Assembly (NCBI GenBank): GCA_002787035.1
Contig: PCVP01000016.1
Span: 17,425 to 81,424 of the forward strand
Length of the DNA stretch: 64,000 nt
Direction of reading: 5' to 3'
Origin: Candidatus Peregrinibacteria bacterium CG11_big_fil_rev_8_21_14_0_20_49_14
Lineage (GTDB): Bacteria > Patescibacteriota > Gracilibacteria > Peribacterales > Peribacteraceae
Shown here: one piece after another, positions 34,988-43,665 of the stretch
How the letters are laid out: each line of letters starts with the position of its first letter
Numbering within the stretch: position 1 is the first letter of the stretch
Position numbers and translations under genes: made by a program
The notes under the pieces: model-generated
What the model saw: only the letters and a program-made list of their open reading frames with translations
The model's database searches: none
Told to the model about the DNA's origin: nothing

Positions 34988-35428
34988 CTAGTACTCCTCT
35001 CCTTTGCGTAACTTCTTTCTTATTTCCTTTTCCCGTACTTTTTGCCTCTTATCCAGTCTGGATTTTCCCTTTCCCAAACCAAGAAGTACTTTGATATATT
35101 TCCCTGCTCTCATTTCCAGCGGAATAAGAGAAACACCTCTCTCGGCCAAAGCCGAATTGAGTCGTTCTATATCTCGTGTGGAAAGCAGCAGCTCTCTGTC
35201 TCTTCCGGGATTGTACGTTTCCAGTCCCGATGCATACGGGTACGCAGCGATGGTAGAGCTCTTGAGTACGGGCTTTCCGTGCAAAAAGGAGACATATGCC
35301 CCCGCTAAGTTTGCATGGCCCATACGGCAAGATTTGGCCTCTTGCCCCGTAAGCATAAGCCCGGCCTCCAGAGTATCTGTAATCTCGTAGTCGAATGACG
35401 CTCGCCTGTTTGTAGCCACAGTCTTCAT
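34988..35428 (-). CDS. smpB: SsrA-binding protein SmpB
   Basis: NRRASFDYEITDTLEAGLMLTGQEAKSCRMGHANLAGAYV; C-terminal KGKSRLDKRQKVREKEIRKKL. Confidence 0.95.
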   Translation of the reverse strand: MKTVATNRRASFDYEITDTLEAGLMLTGQEAKSCRMGHANLAGAYVSFLHGKPVLKSSTIAAYPYASGLETYNPGRDRELLLSTRDIERLNSALAERGVSLIPLEMRAGKYIKVLLGLGKGKSRLDKRQKVREKEIRKKLRKGEEY

Positions 35429-35506
35429 GCTGATTGGCAGTATGCTTGAAATAGCTTTTAGAGCCAATAAAAAGCGGTTATTCGCGGATATCAGACGGGC
35501 AATTAC

Positions 35507-35535
35507 TTGACAGCCTTGACAAATTTCAGTAATAT
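35507..35535 (+). promoter_or_regulatory. near-consensus sigma70-like promoter
   Basis: TTGACA (35507-35512), 17 bp, TAATAT (35530-35535). Confidence 0.55.
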
Positions 35536-35541
35536 TCCCAC

Positions 35542-35697
35542 GTCAGCACTGCTTTCCCTGCGTATTCTTCCCGGTGTGTTTTATGGCAAATCGAGCAGAA
35601 TACGCAGCGGCGAACGCCGATGCGATTCGCAAAATAAGGCATTAAACTGCTGGCACAGATTTCCGGGCTTTTCTGCTCTTGTAGGAAAGCCCGATTC
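35542..35697 (+). ncRNA. candidate small structured RNA (or leader of a 20-codon ORF)
   Basis: Promoter above; perfect 11-bp stem CTGCGTATTCT (35558-35568)/AGAATACGCAG (35597-35607); terminator-like CGGGCTTTTC...GGAAAGCCCG ATTCTTT (35664-35699). Confidence 0.4.
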
Positions 35698-35703
35698 TTT
35701 ATG

Positions 35704-36492
35704 CTACCAAAAAAAGAGAGTCGCACATTCTTGCACGGACCGCAGAACACAGGAAAGAATTTCTTCTCCTTTCCAGAGCGCTACAAATGCTCCCAGTGCT
35801 ATGAACGGTCCGAATGCTATGGAACTGTTTCGTTGTATGCGCTTGGTAAGCAGAAGTAACACTGCAACGGCAGCACCGAAAATGTAGGAGGAAAATAGCA
35901 TAACAGTAACGAGCTCCCATGTTCCAAGCAGTGCGCTGATGCCTATGGAAAGCAGTATGTCTCCGCTTCCTATCCATCTCCCCTTACTCACCAGCCACTG
36001 GCCGGCAAAGAATCCTACCCCGAGAGCAAAAGCCCAAGGGTCAAAAACGCCGCGTTCTGCCATAAACAACAGTGCTGTTCCAATGAACGTCGCATTCAAG
36101 ACATCCGGTATGCCCTGTGTTCTTATGTCGATTGCAGCAATAAGAAGCAATGACCACAGTGCCATACTCAGAATAATGGCGGATGTTATGGTTTCGGCAT
36201 GAATCCAAGCGAAGACAAACAGTAAACCTGAGAGTATTTCTACCGTGGGATAGATCACTGAAATATGTTTTTTGCAGTACTGACACTTTCCTTGTAAAAA
36301 CAAGTAACTGAGTACCGGTACGAGATCTGTGGCACGAAGTACATGCCCGCAACTCATGCAAGAGGATCGTCCTCCCAAGCTGCGCCCGCAAGGCATACGC
36401 ATAATGAGCACATTTCCAAAGCTACCGAAAACAAAACCCATAACCAAAAAGCTTAGTGTGAGAAATACCGTCATGAGTCCGGAGCTAAACAT
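35704..36492 (-). CDS. pilD: prepilin peptidase (type IV leader peptidase)
   Basis: GFVFGSFGNVLIMRMPCGRSLGGRSSCMSCGHVLRATDLVPVLSYLFLQGKCQYCKKHISVIYPTVEILSGLLF; GSGDILLSIGISALLG. Confidence 0.93.
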   Translation of the reverse strand: MFSSGLMTVFLTLSFLVMGFVFGSFGNVLIMRMPCGRSLGGRSSCMSCGHVLRATDLVPVLSYLFLQGKCQYCKKHISVIYPTVEILSGLLFVFAWIHAETITSAIILSMALWSLLLIAAIDIRTQGIPDVLNATFIGTALLFMAERGVFDPWAFALGVGFFAGQWLVSKGRWIGSGDILLSIGISALLGTWELVTVMLFSSYIFGAAVAVLLLLTKRIQRNSSIAFGPFIALGAFVALWKGEEILSCVLRSVQECATLFFW

Positions 36493-36517
36493 GTACGAAG
36501 AAGACTATCACAGTATT

Positions 36518-37270
36518 CTATCCTCGCACGAGCTTCGCTATGCGCTTTGAATGAATGGCGAACACTCCGCAAAGTGCCAACATGGAGGCAATCCACAGTT
36601 CGATTCCCGAACTCGGAAGATTGTCCGGTGAATGAGTCATGGGAGCCACTTCCGTCGGAGCAACGTACTCATGCATGGCAGCCACTTGTGTGTCAGGTGC
36701 GACTGCTTCTCCTTCCCATGCGGTATCTTCCCATGTGTCATTCCAATCATTGGGAGCAGCAAGTTCATCTTGGTTGTAAGCAAGATCTTGCAACGCTTCG
36801 AATTCATCGTCCCATGTGTCATCCCATACGGCATCCCAGTTATCTGCAGACCCTTGATCTTCTTCCGAAGCCAAAGGCGGATCCGGCCACTCGTCGGTGT
36901 ACCCTCCCCAGCCTTCATCTTCCGTAGTTTCCATATTTGCGATGGCGTCGAGATCCCAGTTTTCAGGTACGCCCTTCTTCGGAGGTGGAGGATCGTTACG
37001 CTGACCATACTTGTCCACAACATACTGCGCACGCTGGGAAATTCGTGCTTGTTCGCCCTCCTTTAAGCTTTTCTGTGCGGACGTGGCATCGGAAACAGTG
37101 TACTGATCCTGCGGTACGGTCAGCCATGCGGTTACAACCGGAGAACCGTACTCGTAGGTGTAATAGATTCCAAGAGCCAACGTACCGCCTACCACAGCAC
37201 CGGAGAGCTGCCTCAGAACCGAGGAGCCATGTACGTTTTTCTTTGTGCTGGTTTTCTTTTTTGTGGGCAT
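36518..37270 (-). CDS. surface protein with C-terminal LPxTG-like sorting signal
   Basis: N-terminal TM; acidic W-rich WDDTWDDEFE middle; C-terminus NLPSSGIELWIASMLALCGVFAIHSKRIAKLVRG. Confidence 0.55.
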   Translation of the reverse strand: MPTKKKTSTKKNVHGSSVLRQLSGAVVGGTLALGIYYTYEYGSPVVTAWLTVPQDQYTVSDATSAQKSLKEGEQARISQRAQYVVDKYGQRNDPPPPKKGVPENWDLDAIANMETTEDEGWGGYTDEWPDPPLASEEDQGSADNWDAVWDDTWDDEFEALQDLAYNQDELAAPNDWNDTWEDTAWEGEAVAPDTQVAAMHEYVAPTEVAPMTHSPDNLPSSGIELWIASMLALCGVFAIHSKRIAKLVRG

Positions 37271-37323
37271 TTTTTTTAAATGTTCTGGTCAGTATAGCAG
37301 ATTTTACATCTTTCGCCAAGGGG

Positions 37324-37716
37324 CTAGTGCTTCTTTTTGGAGCGTAGCAGGCTGCTTTTGTATTTCTTCGGTTCATAGGAATCCAATCTCTCAACGCTGC
37401 AATGCAGTAAATCCTCTGTAATGCCCGGAGGAAGCTTTTGGTCATAACCCAACACTATAAGATCCGGTTGAACCGTACGTACGGGATACATGTAGTCACT
37501 TTCATCCCCCAGCAATACCCTGGCTTCAGGATACTCTTTCCGGATTTCCATCATTCTCTTTTTTTCATTATGTGTGGGGAAAAAACCTTTGATGCGTTTT
37601 ACAGTCGTATCCCGCGCTATGACAACAGAGAGGTCACCGCGTGAACTTGCCTCTTTCAGAACATAGTGATGCCCCGGATGCAGATGATCGAATGTTCCAA
37701 AAACAAGTACTCGCAT
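37324..37716 (-). CDS. cytidylyltransferase-like nucleotidyltransferase (TagD/RibL type)
   Basis: VFGTFDHLHPGHHYVLKEA (HxGH) and RTVQPDLIVLGYDQ. Confidence 0.85.
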   Translation of the reverse strand: MRVLVFGTFDHLHPGHHYVLKEASSRGDLSVVIARDTTVKRIKGFFPTHNEKKRMMEIRKEYPEARVLLGDESDYMYPVRTVQPDLIVLGYDQKLPPGITEDLLHCSVERLDSYEPKKYKSSLLRSKKKH

Positions 37717-37763
37717 AGGAAATCATGCTATCGGAATTTACCTCTGTGGAAGAATCGAAAGTA

Positions 37764-39716
37764 TTATTTATTTCCAAGATCCACCGCGTAGATGCTCTTG
37801 GAATCCAAGACATAGAGCCGAGATTCATCGGGATCCACGTATATGTCTTTAAGAATATCTATTTCGCCTTCCAGCACGTACTGGCGAATATAGGTGGATT
37901 CTCCCGTTGCGCCTCCGTCCGCCACGACGATTACTCGCTTATTGGCAGAATCGAGGAAGTAGAGATTTCCGTCCAGCACTTTAAAGACCTTTGTGGCATT
38001 CTCGAGGATAGAACCGGGAAGATGGCGAATAACGAAGGGTCGCTGCTCTCCTCTAAACAGTTTTACCACCTCTCCGTGCTCTTTAAGTACGTAGACATTT
38101 CCGTCTATGGTCATATCTATCGCACCGTTTAAATCGCCGTTCACGTTGTATTCCGAAGGGGCCGCATAGCGGTTCGAATATCTCTCATATTTGTAAATTT
38201 GGTTGTTCTCCGGTGAAAGAACATACATATAGCGAAGCCAGGCCTCCATGTCTTTTCCGGTGATCCACCCTGCGGGATCTTCTGTTTTCATGGAAGTCGG
38301 CTGGTCTGCAATAAGCTCTATGACACTGTTCGCATTTGTTTGGAATACGAGAGTTTGGTATCGGGGGAATGACACTCCATGAAGTATTTGCTCATTGTTT
38401 GTGATGGAATCCGGGTCTTCTATGGAATTTAACAGCACACGATAAATGTCTGTTTGGTCATAGACGGCAAACTCTCCGTCTGCAAGACCGATAAGTCCTT
38501 CGGCTGACACGTTCTGATTTTTGCCGGTCAGACTGACGACCGTACGAGGAGAGAGACGAATGATATTGTTGATTTCCTCTCTCTTGGTGCGAATGCGGCC
38601 GAGCAGATCGTGAGCCTGCGATCGAAACAACTTGTCTTCGTTATCCATGACCTGTTTGGCACGCTCTTCTGCTCTTTGCAATATGGCATTGGATGAATCC
38701 ACTTCACCGGTCAGATACCTGTTTTCTGCCGTGCGTAAATCGGTCTCTATTTCTTCTATAAGTTGCTCAAGTTCCGCGCGCGTTTTGCTCCGTTGACTGT
38801 ACGTAGACAGATTCACTGTCATCCATACTATGAGAAATACGGCCAAAATTCCTGCGAGCAAGAACATGTTCGCACGTTTTTTCTTCGCAGGATCTTTCAA
38901 GTCGGAAACGAATCCTGTTGCCTTGTCCGATACGCGTCCGAACAATCCCAAGGAAGAAATGGCATCTGCAATCCGCGACCACACTCCTTTCAACCCTTCC
39001 ATTAGGGTTGTCATAATTGATTGTGATTGTGAAAAAGCATGCTGTCCTTTTCCCGAACGACGACGATCGGATCGTTGTTTCAGCGGCGCACTTCTTGAGG
39101 GAGCGACCCCTTCCACATGCATAATGCCAATCGCTGCCATTTCCTTCTCTGCTTCCAGTGCAATGGTAAGCTCATCTAACAACTGATCTCCTCGAACCGC
39201 ATTCTGCGCAAGTTGTGCCGGAGTCAGTGTTCGCAGAAGACGTTGTGTGCTGAATATAAGGACATCTTTAGGCTCTACGACTCCGCTCGCGATATGGACG
39301 AAGGCGGGGGTGGGTTTTCCGCGTGTGTACTCCGTTATTTGACTCGCAGCTCCGGCTCGCACCACATAGGCCTCTGCTCTTCCTGCGTGCGAAACATGCA
39401 GTGTGTGATCTGAATCCACTATGGCAATAATTGCATGAATATCATCAATTTTACGTGCCAACAACAAGCCTTTAAAGAGGCCGTTGAGTTCTTTCAGCGT
39501 ACCATCCAAACGAGAACCGGGTTCTCCCTCGGTGTCCAAGAGAGCATTTTTTACAATGCTCAAAGACTCTTTCTCCAGTGTTTTAGCCTCCTGAGCGCTC
39601 GCATGAACCTGCAAAAGAATGCATACTTTTTCCCCCGCATTCGATTTTAAACCGGTGGCGAGAAGCTTTATGCCTCCGACGGATTTGGTATGCCCAGTCT
39701 GCACGCTAATGTCCAT
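37764..39716 (-). CDS. PP2C-like domain / TM / beta-propeller-like protein
   Basis: N-terminal SDHTLHVSHAGRAEAYVVR...DVLIFSTQRL resembles PP2C folds; one TM (MFLLAGILAVFLIVWMTVNL); C-terminal repeats with YVLSPENNQIYKY, LYFLDSANKRVIVV. Confidence 0.45.
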   Translation of the reverse strand: MDISVQTGHTKSVGGIKLLATGLKSNAGEKVCILLQVHASAQEAKTLEKESLSIVKNALLDTEGEPGSRLDGTLKELNGLFKGLLLARKIDDIHAIIAIVDSDHTLHVSHAGRAEAYVVRAGAASQITEYTRGKPTPAFVHIASGVVEPKDVLIFSTQRLLRTLTPAQLAQNAVRGDQLLDELTIALEAEKEMAAIGIMHVEGVAPSRSAPLKQRSDRRRSGKGQHAFSQSQSIMTTLMEGLKGVWSRIADAISSLGLFGRVSDKATGFVSDLKDPAKKKRANMFLLAGILAVFLIVWMTVNLSTYSQRSKTRAELEQLIEEIETDLRTAENRYLTGEVDSSNAILQRAEERAKQVMDNEDKLFRSQAHDLLGRIRTKREEINNIIRLSPRTVVSLTGKNQNVSAEGLIGLADGEFAVYDQTDIYRVLLNSIEDPDSITNNEQILHGVSFPRYQTLVFQTNANSVIELIADQPTSMKTEDPAGWITGKDMEAWLRYMYVLSPENNQIYKYERYSNRYAAPSEYNVNGDLNGAIDMTIDGNVYVLKEHGEVVKLFRGEQRPFVIRHLPGSILENATKVFKVLDGNLYFLDSANKRVIVVADGGATGESTYIRQYVLEGEIDILKDIYVDPDESRLYVLDSKSIYAVDLGNK

Positions 39717-39837
39717 TAGGCTTGCAGGCTACCTTATTTTAATAAAATCGAGCAAGCGCGGTCTCTTGCGCTTCGCTCCTCTTGCCTCCGCATATCCTCT
39801 CGATATTCGCATCTTTTCCGAAGATTTTTTATGTCCA

Positions 39838-39866
39838 AAACAAATTTCTCGAATAAAAATTTGTTT
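39838..39866. repeat. inverted repeat upstream of RNase J gene
   Basis: AAACAAATTT...AAATTTGTTT, 10 bp perfect arms. Confidence 0.6.
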
Positions 39867-39982
39867 ACCTTAAGCCATAAAACCGATGCTCCTGCAGAGA
39901 GGCCATTGCATAAATTACCAAAAAAGAGTAGGCTGCGGGCAGATGAGAAATCATCGTATCTACTATTTACACAACTCTACGA

Positions 39983-41851
39983 ATGAAGACAGTTGGAGAG
40001 TGGTTGCAGGGAAGTAACAATTCCCCTCAACCGGAAAAGCGAGAAAGGGTAACGCCGGAAAATCGCTCTCAATCTCAAAAGCCCGGGTCGAACAGACGAC
40101 CGGGACGAAATTACCCCGCCCGACATGGCGGAAAACAAGGACAGCCTCAGCAAGCAGCTGCGGCAGGAAAACCACAAGGCGACCGCAACGGTTTGCGTAT
40201 TTATCCTCTCGGAGGATTTGAGCAAATCGGTCGTAACTGCATGTGCATAGAAGTGGATGGAGACATCTACATTGTGGATCTGGGACTTCAGTTCCCGGAT
40301 GAAGACATGCTGGGTATCGATTACCTCGTACCCGATATCTCTTGCCTGAAAGGAAGAGAGCATCGGATTAAGGGGATGCTCTTTACGCACGGTCACTTGG
40401 ACCACATCGGAGCGGTGCAACATCTGCTTCCGGGGCTTCATTTCCCCACGTGCTACGGCACCAAGTTGACCATGGCATTTGTTCGCAAACGCCTGGACGA
40501 GGAAAAGCTCACCGGTAAGGCGCGGCTCAATGCCGTTAACTACGGTGAAAAAATTCAGCTCGGCAAAGTGCAGGTGGAATTTCTGCGTGTCACACACAGT
40601 ATTCCGGACTCCGCTGCCATCGCATTGCACACTCCGTACGGAACAATAGTGCACACCGGAGACTTTAAATTTGACCTTACGCCCATGAACGAGCCACCCG
40701 CAGACTTTCAGCGGTTGGCCGAATTGGGAAAACAGGGAGTATTGGCGATCATCGCTGACTCCACGAATGCAACGAAGCCCGGAAACAGTACGAGTGAGTC
40801 GGAAATTTCGGAGACTCTTTTCAATCTCATACGAGATGCCGACGGACGTCTTATTATTTCCACATTCAGCTCACTCTTAAATCGCATTCAGCAGGTCGTG
40901 GACCATGCGAAACAGTTCAACAGAAAAATTTTCATATCAGGCAGAAGCATGCAAACGAATATCGAAATTGCACAGAATCTCGGATACATAAAAGCTCCGC
41001 GAGGACTTATTCGAAAAGCCGGCCCCGGTATGGAAAAATTCCCGGACAAGGAAGTGCTTATTATTACAACGGGAAGCCAAGGTGAAGAAAATGCGGGCTT
41101 GGCTCGCATCGGACTCGGTACACACAGGCAAATTGCCGTGAAGAAAGGCGACACTGTCATTTTGAGTTCAAACCCGATTATCGGAAATGAACGTGCCGTC
41201 TCCAAGGTAATCAGCAACCTTCAGTTGAAGGGTGCAAAAGTAAAAACAAATGCGGAACTGGCTTTGCATACCACAGGTCACGGACATCAGGGAGACTTGC
41301 TGATGATGCACAGACTCGTACAAGCTCGTCATATTATTCCCGAGCACGGCGAACCGCACATGCGTCAAACCCATGCGGATCTTGCGCGAAAAATCGGGTA
41401 TCAAGACAACCAACTTCACCTGCTTTTGAACGGTGAAATTCTTGAGTTCGATACAGACGGAAACGCCAGAAAGAGTAAGCAGAAATTCACGGTAAACGAC
41501 ATCATCATAGACGGTCGCAGCAGCGCAAGTGAAGGACAGCGAGTGATAAACGATCGCAAGATTATGAGCGAAGGAGGTATGATTTCCATCATCTTCCGCG
41601 CCTACGCCGAAAGTAAGCGTCTTGTGGGGAATCCCGACATTATTACGCGCGGTCTTATTTACGGGTCTGAGCAGCAAGAAATAACTGCCGAAATTATTCA
41701 GACTGCAAAAAAAGCATACGAAGACGCATTGAACCGCGGTGAGAAAGACCGCAAAGCCCTGAAGCGAGCGGTAAACGGAGCACTCTACCGATTCTTTGAT
41801 CGTAAACTGAGCAGAGAACCGATGATCGTTCCGATTATTGTTGAGGTATGA
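39983..41851 (+). CDS. rnj: ribonuclease J
   Basis: YPLGGFEQIGRNCMCIEVDGDIYIVDLGLQFPDEDMLGIDYLVPD, FTHGHLDHIGAVQHLLP, HTGDFKFD, ADSTNATKPGNSTSE, HTTGHGHQGDL. Confidence 0.96.
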   Translation: MKTVGEWLQGSNNSPQPEKRERVTPENRSQSQKPGSNRRPGRNYPARHGGKQGQPQQAAAAGKPQGDRNGLRIYPLGGFEQIGRNCMCIEVDGDIYIVDLGLQFPDEDMLGIDYLVPDISCLKGREHRIKGMLFTHGHLDHIGAVQHLLPGLHFPTCYGTKLTMAFVRKRLDEEKLTGKARLNAVNYGEKIQLGKVQVEFLRVTHSIPDSAAIALHTPYGTIVHTGDFKFDLTPMNEPPADFQRLAELGKQGVLAIIADSTNATKPGNSTSESEISETLFNLIRDADGRLIISTFSSLLNRIQQVVDHAKQFNRKIFISGRSMQTNIEIAQNLGYIKAPRGLIRKAGPGMEKFPDKEVLIITTGSQGEENAGLARIGLGTHRQIAVKKGDTVILSSNPIIGNERAVSKVISNLQLKGAKVKTNAELALHTTGHGHQGDLLMMHRLVQARHIIPEHGEPHMRQTHADLARKIGYQDNQLHLLLNGEILEFDTDGNARKSKQKFTVNDIIIDGRSSASEGQRVINDRKIMSEGGMISIIFRAYAESKRLVGNPDIITRGLIYGSEQQEITAEIIQTAKKAYEDALNRGEKDRKALKRAVNGALYRFFDRKLSREPMIVPIIVEV

Positions 41852-42495
41852 GGCACCGTGCAGTCCTCTTTGATCTCGACGGAACACTGGTAAACACGAT
41901 AGGTCTCTGGGCGGAGGCCTATCTTGCAACACTTCGTGAAGCGGGAGTGGAGTTGAGCATGGAAGATTTTCTGAAAACGACCTACACGCAAAACCGTCAC
42001 TTCGAAGAAGTATTGAAAGACTTTTCATTGGATGTTTCGCGAGCAGACTCTTTTCGTTCGAGCCGAGATGGCAGATATATGGAACTTCTCCGTACTGCGC
42101 CATTGTGGCTTGAAGGTGCGCAGGAGGTTCTTGGTCTTGTGCAGAAAACGTACATGACGGGCATTGTCACGGGATCTCATCTTCACTACATAGAAGCGAT
42201 GGAAACGCAGTTGCCGCTGCGAAGCATCGTTCCGATTATCATCACTTGTGATGACATGAAAGGTCGCACAAAACCGCATCCGTACGGACTGCTTCTCGCA
42301 TGCGAAAGGCTTGGCGTCGCACCCGAAGAGTGTGTGTATATCGGAGATCAGGAATTTGATATTGCCGCAGCAAACAGTGCGGGCATGACCAGTTGCCTGT
42401 TGTGGACTCACTACACTCCTGCCACGGCAGACGAGTACGCAGATATGACCGTAACATCTCTTCGGGAGATTCCGTCGCTGCTTGGTATCAGCTGA
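41848..42495 (+). CDS. HAD family hydrolase (phosphoglucomutase/phosphatase-like)
   Basis: AVLFDLDGTLVNT, GIVTGSHLHYIE, KPHPYGLLLACERLGVAPEECVYIGDQEFDIAAANSAGM; ATGA overlap with RNase J stop. Confidence 0.9.
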   Translation: MRHRAVLFDLDGTLVNTIGLWAEAYLATLREAGVELSMEDFLKTTYTQNRHFEEVLKDFSLDVSRADSFRSSRDGRYMELLRTAPLWLEGAQEVLGLVQKTYMTGIVTGSHLHYIEAMETQLPLRSIVPIIITCDDMKGRTKPHPYGLLLACERLGVAPEECVYIGDQEFDIAAANSAGMTSCLLWTHYTPATADEYADMTVTSLREIPSLLGIS

Positions 42496-43654
42496 GAATT
42501 TCCGGCTGCTCTCCCAAGCGCTGAAGAATGTGAACCAATGCCCAGGTGACACGAATCACATCTCGCATGTCCACCCACTCTTCCTTGGTGTGCACTCTGT
42601 GTGCGCCGTTGGCATAGTTGATAGTCGCTATTCCTTTGTTGGTAAGGTCTCCGGCATCGCTGCATGCACGGGTAATTTGCATGTCTGTGGTAATGCCAAG
42701 CTCTTCATGTACGGAACAGATGGCTTGTATGAGCGGCATGTTCGGATTGTGCTCATACCCTTCGCGACGGGCGGTATATTCGAGATGCACATGGGGATCG
42801 AATTCCCCCGACGCACTGAACTGATACTTAATGCTGTCGATAATGCGTTGATACTGTTCCAGAAGGTTCTCGGCATCGAGAGAACTGAACGCACGAACCT
42901 CTCCTTCCAAAACAGCAGTCTCCGCAACCTGGTTGACGGAATCTCCGCCGTGAATTTTTCCGATATTTGCATACAATCTCTCGTTAATCTTTCCCTGCGG
43001 GAACTGTGCGACCGCAGCAGCCGCCATATGAATGGCGCTCACTCCTTTCTCTGCTTCGAATGCGTGTGCAGCAGTTCCTACGAACACGACTCGAAAGTTA
43101 CGCTTGTACGGACCTGCAATAACAAAAGCACCAGGGTCGTCCGCACGGTCGAGCAACATGCCCTGCTTGGCACGCAAATAGGACTTCTGAAGACTGTTGA
43201 CACCTACGCCGCCTATCTCTTCTCCGACTGTAAAAAGAACGTCCACGGGGCAACAGGGGAGGTTGTTCTCTTGTACGAAACGCAGTGCTGTCAGAATCTG
43301 AAAGAGGCCTGCTCCGTCATCCGCCGTAAGCACGGTCTGACCGTTGCTGTGTAGAATATTGCCCTTCCGTATGACTTTTACTTCCTTGCAGGGCATGACA
43401 CTGTCCATGTGCCCGCCGAGCATGAATGCATTTTCTCCTTCTCCTATCTGACCGATAAGGTTACCTGCGGGGTCAATGCGAGTACGTGCTTTTAGGTGCA
43501 GAAGTTCCTTTTCCAGAAGCGCACACATTGCCTTCTCCTCCCCCGGAGGGTTATCGGTTTCCAGAATCTCCACGAAGAACGGATATCGCTCTTCTACAAA
43601 GTCAGAGAATGATTTTGGATACGTTTTCACGAAGGCAATTGTAGCATGGTACAA
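42488..43654 (-). CDS. M20 family metallopeptidase (PepT/tripeptidase-like)
   Basis: FMLGGHMDSVMPC, LTADDGAGLFQILTAL, LFTVGEEIGGVGVNSL, ITRACSDAGDLTNKGI. Confidence 0.9.
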   Translation of the reverse strand: MYHATIAFVKTYPKSFSDFVEERYPFFVEILETDNPPGEEKAMCALLEKELLHLKARTRIDPAGNLIGQIGEGENAFMLGGHMDSVMPCKEVKVIRKGNILHSNGQTVLTADDGAGLFQILTALRFVQENNLPCCPVDVLFTVGEEIGGVGVNSLQKSYLRAKQGMLLDRADDPGAFVIAGPYKRNFRVVFVGTAAHAFEAEKGVSAIHMAAAAVAQFPQGKINERLYANIGKIHGGDSVNQVAETAVLEGEVRAFSSLDAENLLEQYQRIIDSIKYQFSASGEFDPHVHLEYTARREGYEHNPNMPLIQAICSVHEELGITTDMQITRACSDAGDLTNKGIATINYANGAHRVHTKEEWVDMRDVIRVTWALVHILQRLGEQPEILS

Positions 43655-43665
43655 AACAATCTACA

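Noticed and set aside
35542-35697. tmRNA (ssrA) next to smpB
   Set aside because: No tRNA-Ala-like acceptor/T-arm sequence, no CCA end, and the short ORF does not end in a degron such as ALAA.
35526-35750. 74-aa minus ORF with CVFCSIC motif
   Set aside because: Overlaps the 3' end of pilD, lacks a ribosome-binding site at internal Met codons, and coincides with the structured plus-strand unit.
41848-41851. Alternative genetic code with TGA as Gly (as in Gracilibacteria/SR1)
   Set aside because: TGA is the natural terminator in several genes with ATGA overlaps (RNase J/HAD, ComEC-like/GlmU-like, pyrB/pyrC), so the standard bacterial code fits.
41168-42103. 311-aa minus ORF
   Set aside because: Antisense to RNase J and the HAD hydrolase, both well supported.
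42482-43354. 290-aa plus ORF (and 44005-44862 plus)
   Set aside because: Antisense to the M20 peptidase and ATP-grasp genes with recognisable motifs.
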